Counted from the first letter of the stretch, positions 31,788-40,810 are shown. The stretch: 64,000 nucleotides of DNA from JANYHH01 sp965249745 (GCA_965249745.1 OZ252252.1:3472001-3536000); one strand, 5' to 3'. Program-made: numbers and translations. The notes: generated from the sequence alone by a model not told the origin.

Positions 31788-34171
31788 CAATCATCGCCCC
31801 CCGCCATGACCGCCACTCTAACGCCCACGACCGCTCCCGCCATCTCCCCCTCGAGCGCGGGTAGAGTCGGGTGACTGGCGCGACTGTCCACGCGCACCAG
31901 CACGTCACGGGTTTTGCCGCCCACCTCGAGTTCCACGTTGAAGCCGTCGCGCAGGCTGAGTTTTTGCGCGGCGCTGGCGTTCAGGGTCAGCACGTCCTTG
32001 CCCACGGCGTCGCGGACTCGAGCGGAGCGGAGCATTTTTTCTTGCCACATGCGCGGCGCGAGCAGCACTGTGTCCTGATTCGCGGTGTCAGTGCGGCTGA
32101 TCGGAGCGGATTTGGCGTCCGTTTTCTTCGTGGCAAACGCGCCTTCTAATGGGAGCGTTTCAAACTCGAGACCGAATCGGTCTTGCAGCAAACGCTGCGC
32201 CGAACGGGTTCCGCGCACCTCGAGTTTCGTGTCCATCGCCTCGGTCAGGACTTGCAGTGCACCGATCAGATCTAGGCTCTCGCCCGCGTCCACGGCAGCC
32301 GTGAATAGCGGCAGGAAACGACCCTCCAAGTTCACGGTCGTGCCACGTTTTTCATAGGCGCTGCTGGCGGGCAGCACCACATCCGCTTCCAATGCCGCAC
32401 CGGTCAGCGTGTGCGTATGAACCACCAGTAACTCGAGATGCTTCGGGCGGTGTTGCAGCATCGCACCGCTCACGAAAGCGGCCTTCAACCCGTCCCACTG
32501 TCCGAAGGCGCGCCCGTTCTTGCCCGGCACGAGGTCCAGCAGCTCGAGGCCCGCGCCATTGGGGGCAGCGGGGACTGGCATCAGTTTCGCACCGAGTTTC
32601 TTGGCAGCGTTCAGCACCTTCTCCGCGTCACCCGCGAGGGCGTACCCGCCCAGCACAATCACGGGGTTCTTCGCACCTGCCAGCAACTTGCCCGCCTTGT
32701 TCGCCGCGTCGGAAGCTGATTCACTGCCGTTCTTGGCTTGCAAGATCTGTGCCAGTAGCTCGAGTTCAGCGCCGAGGTCGTAGACACCGCTCACGCCAGC
32801 GTGCTTCATCTGTTCCACGGGCGTAGGCGCGAAGACCGCGAGCTTGTTGCGCTTCCGGTCCATGCGTTCCTTCAAACGCAAATCCGCCAGTGGCACGCCG
32901 TGGTTGTAGGTCAAATCCGAGGTGATGACGCCCTTCAAGGATTCCTCGATTCGCAGGAAGGCCGTGCCGCTCTCCTCGTACAGATCAGCCCCGATGACGA
33001 CAATGGCGTCCGCCTTCGCCAGATCGGTGAACGAGGCTCGAGGGGCGTTCCCAAGAGCGGCGTTGTAACGGGGGAAGTGATCCAGGTTGATCGTGTTCAA
33101 GGACTTCGCAAACCGCTCGAGCGCCACGCCCTCTTCCAAGGTGATATCGGCGCTGGCGTACAACCCCATGTTCGCACCGCTCACACCAGAAAGTTTGGAC
33201 TTGATCGCGGCGACCGCCTCGTCAAACGTTGCAGGCTCGAGCTTGCCGTTCCGTCGCACCATCGGCTGGCGCAGGCGGTTGTCCGCGTCCACCCACTCGT
33301 GCCCGAAGCGCTGCGCGTCGTTGATCCAGATCTCGTTGACCGCCGCGTTGTGCGCGCCGCGAATGCGCTCGATGCGACCCGTGCGGGCATCCACCCAAAT
33401 GCTCGAGCCGTCCGCGTTGTCCATGCTCGTGGTTTGCACGCGGTCGTACTCCCAGTTGCGCCCACGAAACCGCGCCACGTTGTCCAAGAGCGCCCCGACC
33501 GGGCAGAGATCGTTGATGTTCCCCGAGAAATTCCCGAGCTTCGCACCCGCCAAATCCTCGGACTGGTAACTGTCAATAAACGTGTGGCTACCACGCTCAA
33601 TGAAGTCCAGGACTTCCTCGCCGGGGACTTCCTCGAAGTAGCGCACGCAGCGCTTGCAGTGAATGCAGCGCTCCTTGTCCAACACGATAAAGTCAGACAG
33701 CGCGTGATGCTTGTCAGCGTGACGGCGCGTGAACTCGAAGCGTGCCTCGCCGTACCCGTACTCGTAAGCACGATCCTGCAACTCGCACGCACCGCCCTTG
33801 TCACAGGTCGGGCAATCCAACGGGTGATTTAGCAGCGTGAACTCCATCATGCCCGCCTGCGCCTTCACGACGGGATCGGTCTTCGTCTTGATGACCATGC
33901 CTTCTGACACCGCCAGGGTGCAACTGGCGACCGCGCCCGGAAAGAAAAACAGCTTCGGCTGCCCGGTCGCATCGTCCATGATGAATGTGCCATCCGGATT
34001 CTTGCGCGGGCTGCCCGCCTCCACGAGGCACATGCGGCACGCGCCAATCGGCGACAGGTACTCGTTGGAACAGAAGTACGGCACGTCGTACCCGGCGTGG
34101 AACACCGCATCCAGCGCAGAGGTTCCGTTGGCGACTTCGATTTCACGATCATTGACGAGTACTTTAGGCAT
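31787..34171 (-). CDS. nuoG: NADH-quinone oxidoreductase subunit G
   Basis: Iron-sulfur subunit of complex I. 794 aa. The 2Fe-2S ligands are C34, C45, C48 and C84. The His/Cys cluster is H116 with C120, C123, C129. The 4Fe-4S motif is CIHCKRC, with a distant Cys in DLCPVGAL. The molybdopterin-like C-terminal domain follows. At the place where Thermus and E. coli carry four more cysteines for cluster N7, this protein reads TTSMDNADGSSIWVDARTG without cysteines, so N7 is lost. The 3' end is partly duplicated at 31310-31350. Confidence 0.97.
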   Translation of the reverse strand: MPKVLVNDREIEVANGTSALDAVFHAGYDVPYFCSNEYLSPIGACRMCLVEAGSPRKNPDGTFIMDDATGQPKLFFFPGAVASCTLAVSEGMVIKTKTDPVVKAQAGMMEFTLLNHPLDCPTCDKGGACELQDRAYEYGYGEARFEFTRRHADKHHALSDFIVLDKERCIHCKRCVRYFEEVPGEEVLDFIERGSHTFIDSYQSEDLAGAKLGNFSGNINDLCPVGALLDNVARFRGRNWEYDRVQTTSMDNADGSSIWVDARTGRIERIRGAHNAAVNEIWINDAQRFGHEWVDADNRLRQPMVRRNGKLEPATFDEAVAAIKSKLSGVSGANMGLYASADITLEEGVALERFAKSLNTINLDHFPRYNAALGNAPRASFTDLAKADAIVVIGADLYEESGTAFLRIEESLKGVITSDLTYNHGVPLADLRLKERMDRKRNKLAVFAPTPVEQMKHAGVSGVYDLGAELELLAQILQAKNGSESASDAANKAGKLLAGAKNPVIVLGGYALAGDAEKVLNAAKKLGAKLMPVPAAPNGAGLELLDLVPGKNGRAFGQWDGLKAAFVSGAMLQHRPKHLELLVVHTHTLTGAALEADVVLPASSAYEKRGTTVNLEGRFLPLFTAAVDAGESLDLIGALQVLTEAMDTKLEVRGTRSAQRLLQDRFGLEFETLPLEGAFATKKTDAKSAPISRTDTANQDTVLLAPRMWQEKMLRSARVRDAVGKDVLTLNASAAQKLSLRDGFNVELEVGGKTRDVLVRVDSRASHPTLPALEGEMAGAVVGVRVAVMAGGDD

Positions 34172-34273
34172 GTGACCTCACAGGGAATTTTAACCTCTGA
34201 TAAAGAGGATGAAGCGCGTGTCGAAATCGGTATTTCTTTGCTCTTGCGATTGTTGCAGAAGCGATCTTAGCCG

Positions 34274-34573
34274 TTAAAACTCATCAATCCCAGCACTCTC
34301 TGCAAATCTATTCAATCCCGAGTCAAAATCGTTATGTGTCATCTCGAGCTGCAAAGCAGAACTCCTGGATTGAATTTCTCGAGATTCATGGCTCAAAGAA
34401 TTGATTTCTAGAAATGATTCGTAATAATTAATTCCATCGAATTTAGAGTTGTCATTGAAAAAAGACCTTGAATGTCTATTACTGCCAAAATGCTGCGAGG
34501 CAATGAAGTGCCACGGGATAGTGTCCTCAACATTCTTTTTTTGAGCTTCTAGTACCATCCATCCGTCTTCCAT
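34274..34573 (-). CDS. 99-aa hypothetical protein between the Uma2 gene and nuoG
   Basis: A polar protein rich in Ser, Asn and Phe (FGSNRHSRSFFNDNSKFDG), with no membrane helix and no recognised domain. It is AT-rich compared with nuoF and nuoG and begins ATGGAAGAC without a strong ribosome site. It belongs to the stretch of inserted sequence between nuoF and nuoG. Reality as a gene is moderately supported. Confidence 0.45.
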   Translation of the reverse strand: MEDGWMVLEAQKKNVEDTIPWHFIASQHFGSNRHSRSFFNDNSKFDGINYYESFLEINSLSHESREIQSRSSALQLEMTHNDFDSGLNRFAESAGIDEF

Positions 34574-34634
34574 GTTTTCAGTCCGCCACTTATTCCTAAA
34601 GTTTCACAGCAATGCCGCCAAAGAGTAGATTCGC

Positions 34635-35225
34635 TTAGCTCCACCACTCGAGCCTGATTTCTGGAGACTCGAACGGCGCGACAGCTTGCCCACTGGACAG
34701 CGTGAACTTCGTTTTGTACGTCTCCCCTTCCGGGTCGCGGTACACCTCGAGTTCATTGGTTCTGACGTTCAAAATCCAGAATTCTTTGGCGTGGTTGCGT
34801 GCATACAACTTGGTTTTCACATCTCGGTCGTCTTCGAGTGTCGAGTCGCTGACTTCCATGATGATCGCAGCGTCCCGAAGGGCAACTTTTTTCTGTTTGA
34901 ACCTGTCTAAAGCGACCACGACAAAATCTGGTTCCGGCTGGGAGTGCGTATCCTCGAGCAGCACGGGAACTTGCGATATGACGACAGCGACATTGTGGAA
35001 CGCGAGAACCAAGCGTCGCGTCAAGATGGCTAGCCAGTTGACGTGTCCGTCGTTCATTGGGGGCATTTCAATGACCTCTCCCTCGATCAATTCGACTCGT
35101 TTTTCGCCAAATGCCCCGGCGTAGTATGCCTTCTCGAATTCTGCGACGGTGAACCGATGACGCCGCTGGCTCATCGGAATGGATTGAGCCTCATTCTGGG
35201 TTGATGTCTCGAGCGTCTGCGTCAT
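34635..35225 (-). CDS. Uma2-family protein (PD-(D/E)XK-like), inserted between nuoF and nuoG
   Basis: 196 aa from ATG 35225 with GGGAGGTGA upstream. Uma2 (DUF820) hallmarks: FTVAEFEKAYYAG, VELIEGEVIEMPP, EPDFVVVALDRF, AAIIMEVSDSTLEDDRDVKTKLYA and EFWILNVRTNELEVYRDPEG. The Asp/Glu pattern suggests a restriction-endonuclease-like core. The cellular role of this large family is not established. It starts 18 nt after nuoF. A paralogue sits between nuoD and nuoE, sharing the LEVYRDP and SDSTL motifs. Confidence 0.85.
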   Translation of the reverse strand: MTQTLETSTQNEAQSIPMSQRRHRFTVAEFEKAYYAGAFGEKRVELIEGEVIEMPPMNDGHVNWLAILTRRLVLAFHNVAVVISQVPVLLEDTHSQPEPDFVVVALDRFKQKKVALRDAAIIMEVSDSTLEDDRDVKTKLYARNHAKEFWILNVRTNELEVYRDPEGETYKTKFTLSSGQAVAPFESPEIRLEWWS

Positions 35226-35242
35226 GGATTCACCTCCCATAT

Positions 35243-36601
35243 TTATTCGTCTGCCCAGCGGTTCGCGTAGCTGTTGTACATCGGCTTCCCGTTCTGCGCG
35301 ATGTACTCAAATTCCTCGCGGAACAGCTTGAACGCGCTCTGAACCGGCATGATGCAGGAATCTGCGAGGAGGCAAAAGGCTTTCCCTTTGATGTTCCCGA
35401 ACAAATCCTCGAGGATCTTGATATCGTTCGGGTCGCCTTTGCCGCTGATGAGCTTCTGGAACAGGCGTTGCATCCAACTGCCAATCCCCTCACGGCAAGG
35501 TGTGCATTTTCCGCAGGATTCGTGGCTGTAGAAGCGGACGTAGTTGTACATCATGTTCACGATGTCGCAGTTCTTGGGCAATAAGATAATGCCACCCGTG
35601 CCGAGGAACGTGCCCTTCGCGGCGCAATTCTCGTAATCGGCGGGCATGTCCAGAATCTCGTCGGTGAACGGCAAAATCGGTGTGCTCGAGCCGCCTGGGT
35701 TGAAGCCTTTGATTTCCTCTAACGGACCGCCGCCCCAGGTGTAGATGATCTCGCGGTACGTGGTTCCGAGCGGGAGTTCGTAGACGCCTGGGCGCTTCAC
35801 GGGCCCGGAGATGTGGAACAGGAAATTTCCTTTGGACTTCTCAGTGCCCATGCCTGCGAACCAGTCCGCGCCGTGACGCAGGATCAGCGCGGCGCTGGCA
35901 ATTGACACGACGTTGTTAACGGTTGTCGGCATCCCGAAGATGCCCGCCTGCGCCGGGAACGGCGGCTTCAAACGCGGGTTGGCACGTTGACCCTCCAATG
36001 AATTCATGAGCGCGGTTTCCTCGCCGCAGATGTACGCGCCCGCGCCTCGATGAACGATCACCTGCATGGGTTTCCCGAAACCGAGCGCGTTCTCACCGAT
36101 GAGGCCCGCCGCCTTCGCCTCGGCAATCCCCGCCTCGAGTCGTTGCGCCGCTAAAATGTACTCGCCGCGCACATAGATGTACCCGACGTTGGCGCGCATG
36201 GCGTGCATCCCGACTAGCATCCCCTCGAGAAGCTGGTGCGGGTCTTGCTCCATCAGGTACCGGTCCTTGTACGTGCCCGGTTCGGACTCGTCGGCGTTGC
36301 AAACCAGGTAGTGCGGTTTGCCGTCGTCTTTGGGCATGAATGACCACTTCATGCCGGTTGGGAAGCCCGCGCCGCCGCGCCCGCGCAAACCGGACTTCTT
36401 GACCTCATCCTGCACGCCTTCGGGGGTCAGCGCCAAGGCTTTTTTCGCGCCCTCGTACGCGCCGTGCTTCAGCGCGTACTCCAATGTCCACGAGTTCGGC
36501 ACGCCGACGTGTTCGTACAAGCGCGGTTTGAAACGCGGGTCCAGTCCGCTCGTGATGCTCTTGGGTTTCTCGGGAGCCTGGTTTTCCATCACAGCCGTCA
36601 T
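35243..36601 (-). CDS. nuoF: NADH-quinone oxidoreductase subunit F (NADH/FMN site)
   Basis: Catalytic entry point of complex I, which oxidises NADH with FMN and cluster N3. 452 aa. The NADH/FMN loop is GLRGRGGAGFPTGMKW, followed by NADESEPGTYKDR and GAGAYICGEETALMNSLEG. The 4Fe-4S ligands are in SCGKCTPCREG with a distant Cys near CLLADS. The start overlaps the nuoE stop by 4 nt. Confidence 0.97.
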   Translation of the reverse strand: MTAVMENQAPEKPKSITSGLDPRFKPRLYEHVGVPNSWTLEYALKHGAYEGAKKALALTPEGVQDEVKKSGLRGRGGAGFPTGMKWSFMPKDDGKPHYLVCNADESEPGTYKDRYLMEQDPHQLLEGMLVGMHAMRANVGYIYVRGEYILAAQRLEAGIAEAKAAGLIGENALGFGKPMQVIVHRGAGAYICGEETALMNSLEGQRANPRLKPPFPAQAGIFGMPTTVNNVVSIASAALILRHGADWFAGMGTEKSKGNFLFHISGPVKRPGVYELPLGTTYREIIYTWGGGPLEEIKGFNPGGSSTPILPFTDEILDMPADYENCAAKGTFLGTGGIILLPKNCDIVNMMYNYVRFYSHESCGKCTPCREGIGSWMQRLFQKLISGKGDPNDIKILEDLFGNIKGKAFCLLADSCIMPVQSAFKLFREEFEYIAQNGKPMYNSYANRWADE

Positions 36602-37191
36602 GCGATACCTCCCACGGTTTGCCCATCCGCCGTGACCTGTCCGCTCGAGTCTCCCAGGCGCTTAATCGCCACAGGCGGCAGTGTGTCGCTGGCAGGCAGG
36701 CTGCCATCGCCGCGCCGTTTCAATTCATCCAGCAGCGCGTTCAGGCGTTTCTTCGTCAGGCACTCGTAGTAACCGGCATCGGAAATCTGCATCAGCGGAG
36801 CCGTGCCGCACGACCCGAGGCATTCCACGCGCTGAAGGCTGAACAAGCCGTCCGGCGTGACATCGCCCTGATTGATGTCGAGCGTCTCGCACAGGTAATC
36901 CCACATCTGGTCTGAGCCTTGCAGCGCACACGAGAGCGTCATGCAGACCTGCAAGTGGTACTTGCCGGTCGGGACGCTCGAGTAGGTGCTGTAAAAACTC
37001 ATCACGGATTTGACTTCGGTCGCGGTCGTGCCGATGATCTCGGCGATCTCGGCGACTCGAGCGTCGTTGACGTAACCCTCGGCGTTCTGGACTTCCCGCA
37101 GCAAGGGCATCACGGCGCTGCGCTCTCGACCCTCGGGGTATTTTTTAAGGATGTCTGAGACGAGTTGTTGTTTACCGGCAAAAAAATCCAT
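36598..37191 (-). CDS. nuoE: NADH-quinone oxidoreductase subunit E
   Basis: Thioredoxin-like 2Fe-2S subunit (cluster N1a). 197 aa from ATG 37191 (MDFFAGKQQLV), preceded by AAGGAG. Cluster ligands are in CMTLSCALQG and VECLGSCGTAPLM. The upstream neighbour is the inserted Uma2 gene, ending 8 nt before this start. Confidence 0.95.
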   Translation of the reverse strand: MDFFAGKQQLVSDILKKYPEGRERSAVMPLLREVQNAEGYVNDARVAEIAEIIGTTATEVKSVMSFYSTYSSVPTGKYHLQVCMTLSCALQGSDQMWDYLCETLDINQGDVTPDGLFSLQRVECLGSCGTAPLMQISDAGYYECLTKKRLNALLDELKRRGDGSLPASDTLPPVAIKRLGDSSGQVTADGQTVGGIA

Positions 37192-37199
37192 GAGACTCC

Positions 37200-37778
37200 T
37201 TACCACCACTCGAGCAGGTCATTGGGAAATGCTTGGGGTGAGACTGGCACACCCCGGTCAAACGATTGCTTGTGGCGATACCCTTCTTCGCTCGGGTCGC
37301 GGTACACCTCGAGTTCGTTGCGCTTGACATTGATAATCCAAACCTCAGTTACGCCGTACTCTGCGTAAAGCAAAGTTTTGGTGAAGCGGTCATACCGAAG
37401 TGTGCTGTCGCTGACTTCGATGGCAAGGTAGACATCGGCTGGACTGACATCTCGGTCGGCGTATTCGTTCTCTTGGTATTTCAGTAACGCCACGTCAGGC
37501 TCGAGATAATCATCGTTGACCCGGTTTTTAATGACAGGACATTGCGGTGAAACGCTGACTCTTTTTCCGAAGTCTTCAATGCAACGCCGTGTAAGACGGC
37601 GGATAAAGGACGCGTGGGGCGGATTGATGATGGGTATGACGACGATTTCTCCTCGGATAAGTTCGACGTGTTGATCCTGAAAGAATCCGAGGTCGGCCAT
37701 TTGCATAAATTGATCCAGCGTGAAGTGCGGGCGCTGCACTTCCGTCTCGAGGGTTTGTGGCGGCAAAACCTGAGTCAT
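37200..37778 (-). CDS. Uma2-family protein (PD-(D/E)XK-like), inserted between nuoD and nuoE
   Basis: 192 aa. Motifs FTLDQFMQMADLGFFQDQ, VELIRGEIVVIP, DDYLEPDVALLKYQ, VYLAIEVSDSTLRYDRFTKT, EVWIINVKRNELEVYRDP identify the Uma2/DUF820 family. It starts just 3 nt after the nuoD stop and ends 8 nt before nuoE, so it is fully embedded. Function unknown, nuclease-like fold by family. Confidence 0.87.
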   Translation of the reverse strand: MTQVLPPQTLETEVQRPHFTLDQFMQMADLGFFQDQHVELIRGEIVVIPIINPPHASFIRRLTRRCIEDFGKRVSVSPQCPVIKNRVNDDYLEPDVALLKYQENEYADRDVSPADVYLAIEVSDSTLRYDRFTKTLLYAEYGVTEVWIINVKRNELEVYRDPSEEGYRHKQSFDRGVPVSPQAFPNDLLEWW

Positions 37779-37781
37779 AGC

Positions 37782-39077
37782 TTACCGATCCACGTCACCC
37801 ATCACCGGGTCGAGGCTGGCGATGACCGTGATCAGATCCGCGAACAAGCCGCCAATCCCGATCACCGGCAAGGCTTGCAGGTTCACGAAGCTCGGGCTGC
37901 GAAAGTGAATCCGGTACGGCATACTGCCGCCGTCGGAGATGATGTGGCAGCCCAGCTCTCCCCTGGCGGATTCGGTCGGCACGTACGCCTCGCCTTTCGG
38001 TGGATGATAGCCTTCGGTGACCAGTTTGAAGTGGTGAATCACGGCCTCCATGCTCGTCTCGAGTTCAGCCCGGGGTGGCAGACTGATCTTGCGATTGGGG
38101 TCTTGGATGCTGCCGGGTTTCAACTTGCCCAGGGCTTGCCGGGCGATCTTGGCGCTCTCGCGCATCTCTTCGACGCGGACCACAAAGCGGTCGAAGCAAT
38201 CGCCGTGGTCTCGAGTCGGGACATGAAAGTCGTAGCCTTCGTAACCCGCGTAAGGCGTGGTCTTGCGGTGGTCTAGGGCGATGCCGCTGGCGCGCAGGTT
38301 CGGTCCGGTCATCCCGAGGTCCAGTGCCATGTCAGCGGTTAGGATGCCGACGCCCTTGCTGCGCTCCTGGAAGATTGGGTTGCCCTCAAACAGGTTCTGG
38401 TACTCGTCCACCTTGGCATCGAAACCGTCCAAAAAAGCCTTAACCATCGTTTCAAAACCGTCCGGCGCGTCCTTGGCGACGCCGCCGACGCGGAAGTACC
38501 CCTGGTGCAAGCGCTGCCCGCCAATCGCTTCCAAGATATCCAGCACGGATTCACGCTCGCGGAAGGTATAAAAGAACGGTGTGATCGCACCCAGGTCCAG
38601 CATACCCGTCCCGAGGAACACCAGATGGCTACTGATGCGGTTGAGTTCCACCAGCAAGACTCGCAGCGTCATGGCGCGTTCCGGCACGTCCGCCCCGACG
38701 AGTTGCTCCACCGGGAGCGCGTACGCCAGTTCGTACCCCAGCCCGTGCAGGTAATCCATTCGCGGCGCGAAGGTGAAGTTCTGCGCGTAAGTGCGGTTCT
38801 CCATCGTCTTCTCAAAACCGGTGTGTAGGTAACCGATGTGCGGCACGACCTTGGTGACGTTCTCGCCGTCCATGTCCACGACGACGCGAAGCACACCGTG
38901 GGTGCTCGGGTGCTGCGGGCCGACGTTCAGCGTCATCGTTTCGGTGTGCAACAAGCCGCTACCACCGATCAGGCTCGAGGCTGCCTGCGGGATCAGTACC
39001 TCGGCTCTGGACTCGAGTTTCGGGACGGGGGGCTTCTTGGGCGTTTTCGGCTTTTCGGCGGGCTTGGTCATACTCAC
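37782..39077 (-). CDS. nuoD: NADH-quinone oxidoreductase subunit D
   Basis: 49-kDa-type subunit lining the quinone site. 431 aa. Motifs: NVGPQHPSTHGVLRVVVDMDGE, IGYLHTGFEK, YLHGLGYELAYALPVE and the C-terminal GGLFADLITVIASLDPVMGDVDR in short blocks. About 45 residues at the N-terminus are a Lys/Pro-rich extension (KPAEKPKTPKKPPVPK). GTG at 39077 overlaps the nuoC stop by 4 nt. An ATG two codons later with AAGGAG 10 nt upstream is the alternative start. Confidence 0.96.
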   Translation of the reverse strand: MSMTKPAEKPKTPKKPPVPKLESRAEVLIPQAASSLIGGSGLLHTETMTLNVGPQHPSTHGVLRVVVDMDGENVTKVVPHIGYLHTGFEKTMENRTYAQNFTFAPRMDYLHGLGYELAYALPVEQLVGADVPERAMTLRVLLVELNRISSHLVFLGTGMLDLGAITPFFYTFRERESVLDILEAIGGQRLHQGYFRVGGVAKDAPDGFETMVKAFLDGFDAKVDEYQNLFEGNPIFQERSKGVGILTADMALDLGMTGPNLRASGIALDHRKTTPYAGYEGYDFHVPTRDHGDCFDRFVVRVEEMRESAKIARQALGKLKPGSIQDPNRKISLPPRAELETSMEAVIHHFKLVTEGYHPPKGEAYVPTESARGELGCHIISDGGSMPYRIHFRSPSFVNLQALPVIGIGGLFADLITVIASLDPVMGDVDR

Positions 39078-39703
39078 CGCTCCTTGATGGGTTGAGCGAC
39101 ACTCGAGGGCGAACCTGTGGGGAGTTGTGGCACGAGGCTCGAGTCAATCCGGCTGCCGCCCCGCCACCCGCTGAGTCCCGTGTCCTTGCCGGTCAGGCCA
39201 GCTCGAAACGCGGCCGGGTCCAGAAAGCGTCCCTCGCGGAACAGCGTCGGGGATTCTCCCAGCGGGAAATCCTTGCGAAGCGGGTAGCCGTCCAGGTCTT
39301 CGGGGGTGAGAATCTTGCGGAGGTCCGGGTGATCGGCGAACTCGAGACCGAACAGGTCGTAAACCTCACGCTCGTGAAATTCGGCGGTGCGCCACAAGTC
39401 GGTCACGGTTGGCAGGGATTCACCGTCCGGGACGAACACTTTGACGAATAAGCGTTCGCCAGTGGTCGGTTCCAGCAGGTTGTAGATGACCGCGAAGCGC
39501 TCCGGCATGAATTCCGTGTACTCCAAATAATCCGCGCCCATCAGGTCTGCCAGCAGTTTGAAACCTGCCGCTTTGCATTCAAAAAGGAACGCCTTCAATG
39601 TTTCCCTGGGCGCGATCACGGTTTTGAAGGCCGAGTGCTTGGCCTCCATCAGGCTGTACTCACGCAGGGCGGCCCGTTCCAGGGCAGTGCTGAGGGCACT
39701 CAT
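39074..39703 (-). CDS. nuoC: NADH-quinone oxidoreductase subunit C
   Basis: 30-kDa-type subunit. 209 aa from ATG 39703, which overlaps the nuoB stop (ATGA). The longer open frame upstream is only nuoB sequence in another frame. Core motifs: LLADLMGADYLEY, FAVIYNLLEP, RTAEFHEREVYDLFGLEFADHPDLRKILTPEDLDGYPLRKDFPLGE in sections. A roughly 50-residue Ser/Pro-rich tail follows. Confidence 0.96.
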   Translation of the reverse strand: MSALSTALERAALREYSLMEAKHSAFKTVIAPRETLKAFLFECKAAGFKLLADLMGADYLEYTEFMPERFAVIYNLLEPTTGERLFVKVFVPDGESLPTVTDLWRTAEFHEREVYDLFGLEFADHPDLRKILTPEDLDGYPLRKDFPLGESPTLFREGRFLDPAAFRAGLTGKDTGLSGWRGGSRIDSSLVPQLPTGSPSSVAQPIKER

Positions 39704-40239
39704 CGGGTCCACGCCTCGACCATCGGAAGCGGCGTGCCAAAGTCGTCCATCGCCTCGCCGCGAACTTTTTTCTGGAGCTGCATCACCCCATAGATCAGGC
39801 CTTCGGGGCGCGGTGGGCAACCGGGCACGAAGATGTCCACCGGGACCACGCTGTCCACGTTTTGCACGATCGCGTAATTGTTGAACATGCCACCGCTGCT
39901 GGCGCAGGCTCCCATGCTGATGACCCATTTCGGGTCGGGCATCTGGTCGTACACGCGCCGCATGACCGGAGCCATTTTCTTGCTGAGCCGCCCCGCCACG
40001 ATCAGCACATCCGCCTGCCGGGGCGAGGCGCGAAAGACCTCGCTGCCGAACCGCGCCAGGTCGTTTCGGGCATCGGTGGAGGCCATCATTTCAATAGCGC
40101 AACACGCCAGTCCAAAGGTCGCGGGCCACAAGCTGTTGCTGCGTCCCCACGCCACGAGTTTCTCCAAGGATGAAAATAGAATCCCGTCGTTCTCGAGTTC
40201 CTGGATGTCTTTCTCGAACAGGTCTTTGAGGTTGGACAT
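39700..40239 (-). CDS. nuoB: NADH-quinone oxidoreductase subunit B (cluster N2)
   Basis: Holds the last iron-sulfur cluster N2 near the quinone. 179 aa. The tandem cysteines in FGLACCAIEMM, plus MGACASSGGMF and FVPGCPPRPEGLIYG, give the four ligands. The leader contains the GCTAGGAGCT element that also precedes accC and supplies the ribosome site. Confidence 0.97.
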   Translation of the reverse strand: MSNLKDLFEKDIQELENDGILFSSLEKLVAWGRSNSLWPATFGLACCAIEMMASTDARNDLARFGSEVFRASPRQADVLIVAGRLSKKMAPVMRRVYDQMPDPKWVISMGACASSGGMFNNYAIVQNVDSVVPVDIFVPGCPPRPEGLIYGVMQLQKKVRGEAMDDFGTPLPMVEAWTR

Positions 40240-40324
40240 GGTGGCTGTTAGCTCCTAGCGTCTAGCGGGATGAGTGGGCTTGGGGTGGCGCTCAAAGTTG
40301 GTAGCCGGAAGCTACTGGCTGCCT

Positions 40325-40678
40325 TTACTTCCACTCGAGCACGCCCTTTTTCAGAATATAGAAGTACCCCACGGCGACCAGGGCGACGAAGCTGACGGCT
40401 TCAAAGAACGCGAACACGCCGAGTTTATTGTAAGCGACAGCCAACGGGTAGAAAAAAGCGGTCTCGATGTCGAAGATGATGAACAACATAGCAACCAGAT
40501 AGAAGTGAACCGGGAAGCGTTGCTGGGCGTTTCCGATCGGGTCGTTACCGGATTCGTAGGGGAGCAATTTGGCTCTCGAGGCTTTTTTGGGCCCTAACAC
40601 TGCGCCGACGATCAATGCCAGCACGCCGATGCCTGCGGCGACGAGGAACATGATGAAGACGTTGAGGAATTCGTTCAT
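40325..40678 (-). CDS. nuoA: NADH-quinone oxidoreductase subunit A
   Basis: First gene of the nuo operon, a three-helix membrane subunit. 117 aa from ATG 40678 with GGAGG upstream; the longer frame adds 57 unsupported residues. Motifs: LPYESGNDPIGNAQQRFPVHFYLVAMLFIIFDIETAFFYP in sections. An 85-nt gap separates it from nuoB. Confidence 0.96.
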   Translation of the reverse strand: MNEFLNVFIMFLVAAGIGVLALIVGAVLGPKKASRAKLLPYESGNDPIGNAQQRFPVHFYLVAMLFIIFDIETAFFYPLAVAYNKLGVFAFFEAVSFVALVAVGYFYILKKGVLEWK

Positions 40679-40781
40679 TGCTGACCTCCGAGGAGTTTCG
40701 CGGTAACTGGAGTGATTGAAGAAATGAGAACGCTCGTGCGATGTTTCACGAATTATGCCACAGCCAAGAACATATTTCCAT

Positions 40782-40810
40782 AGTTTACACAGCCCCAAGC
40801 GAGGACTCAA
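40782..40810 (-). promoter_or_regulatory. Promoter of the nuo operon
   Basis: On the minus strand TTGAGT (40805-40810) and TAAACT (40782-40787) are separated by exactly 17 bp. The leader to the nuoA start would be about 100 nt. A second -10-like CATAAT lies closer to nuoA (about 40753-40758). Confidence 0.65.

Noticed and set aside
39704..39928. Upstream extension of the nuoC reading frame
   Set aside because: It is nuoB sequence read in another frame; the nuoC ATG at 39703 overlaps the nuoB stop as in the rest of the operon.
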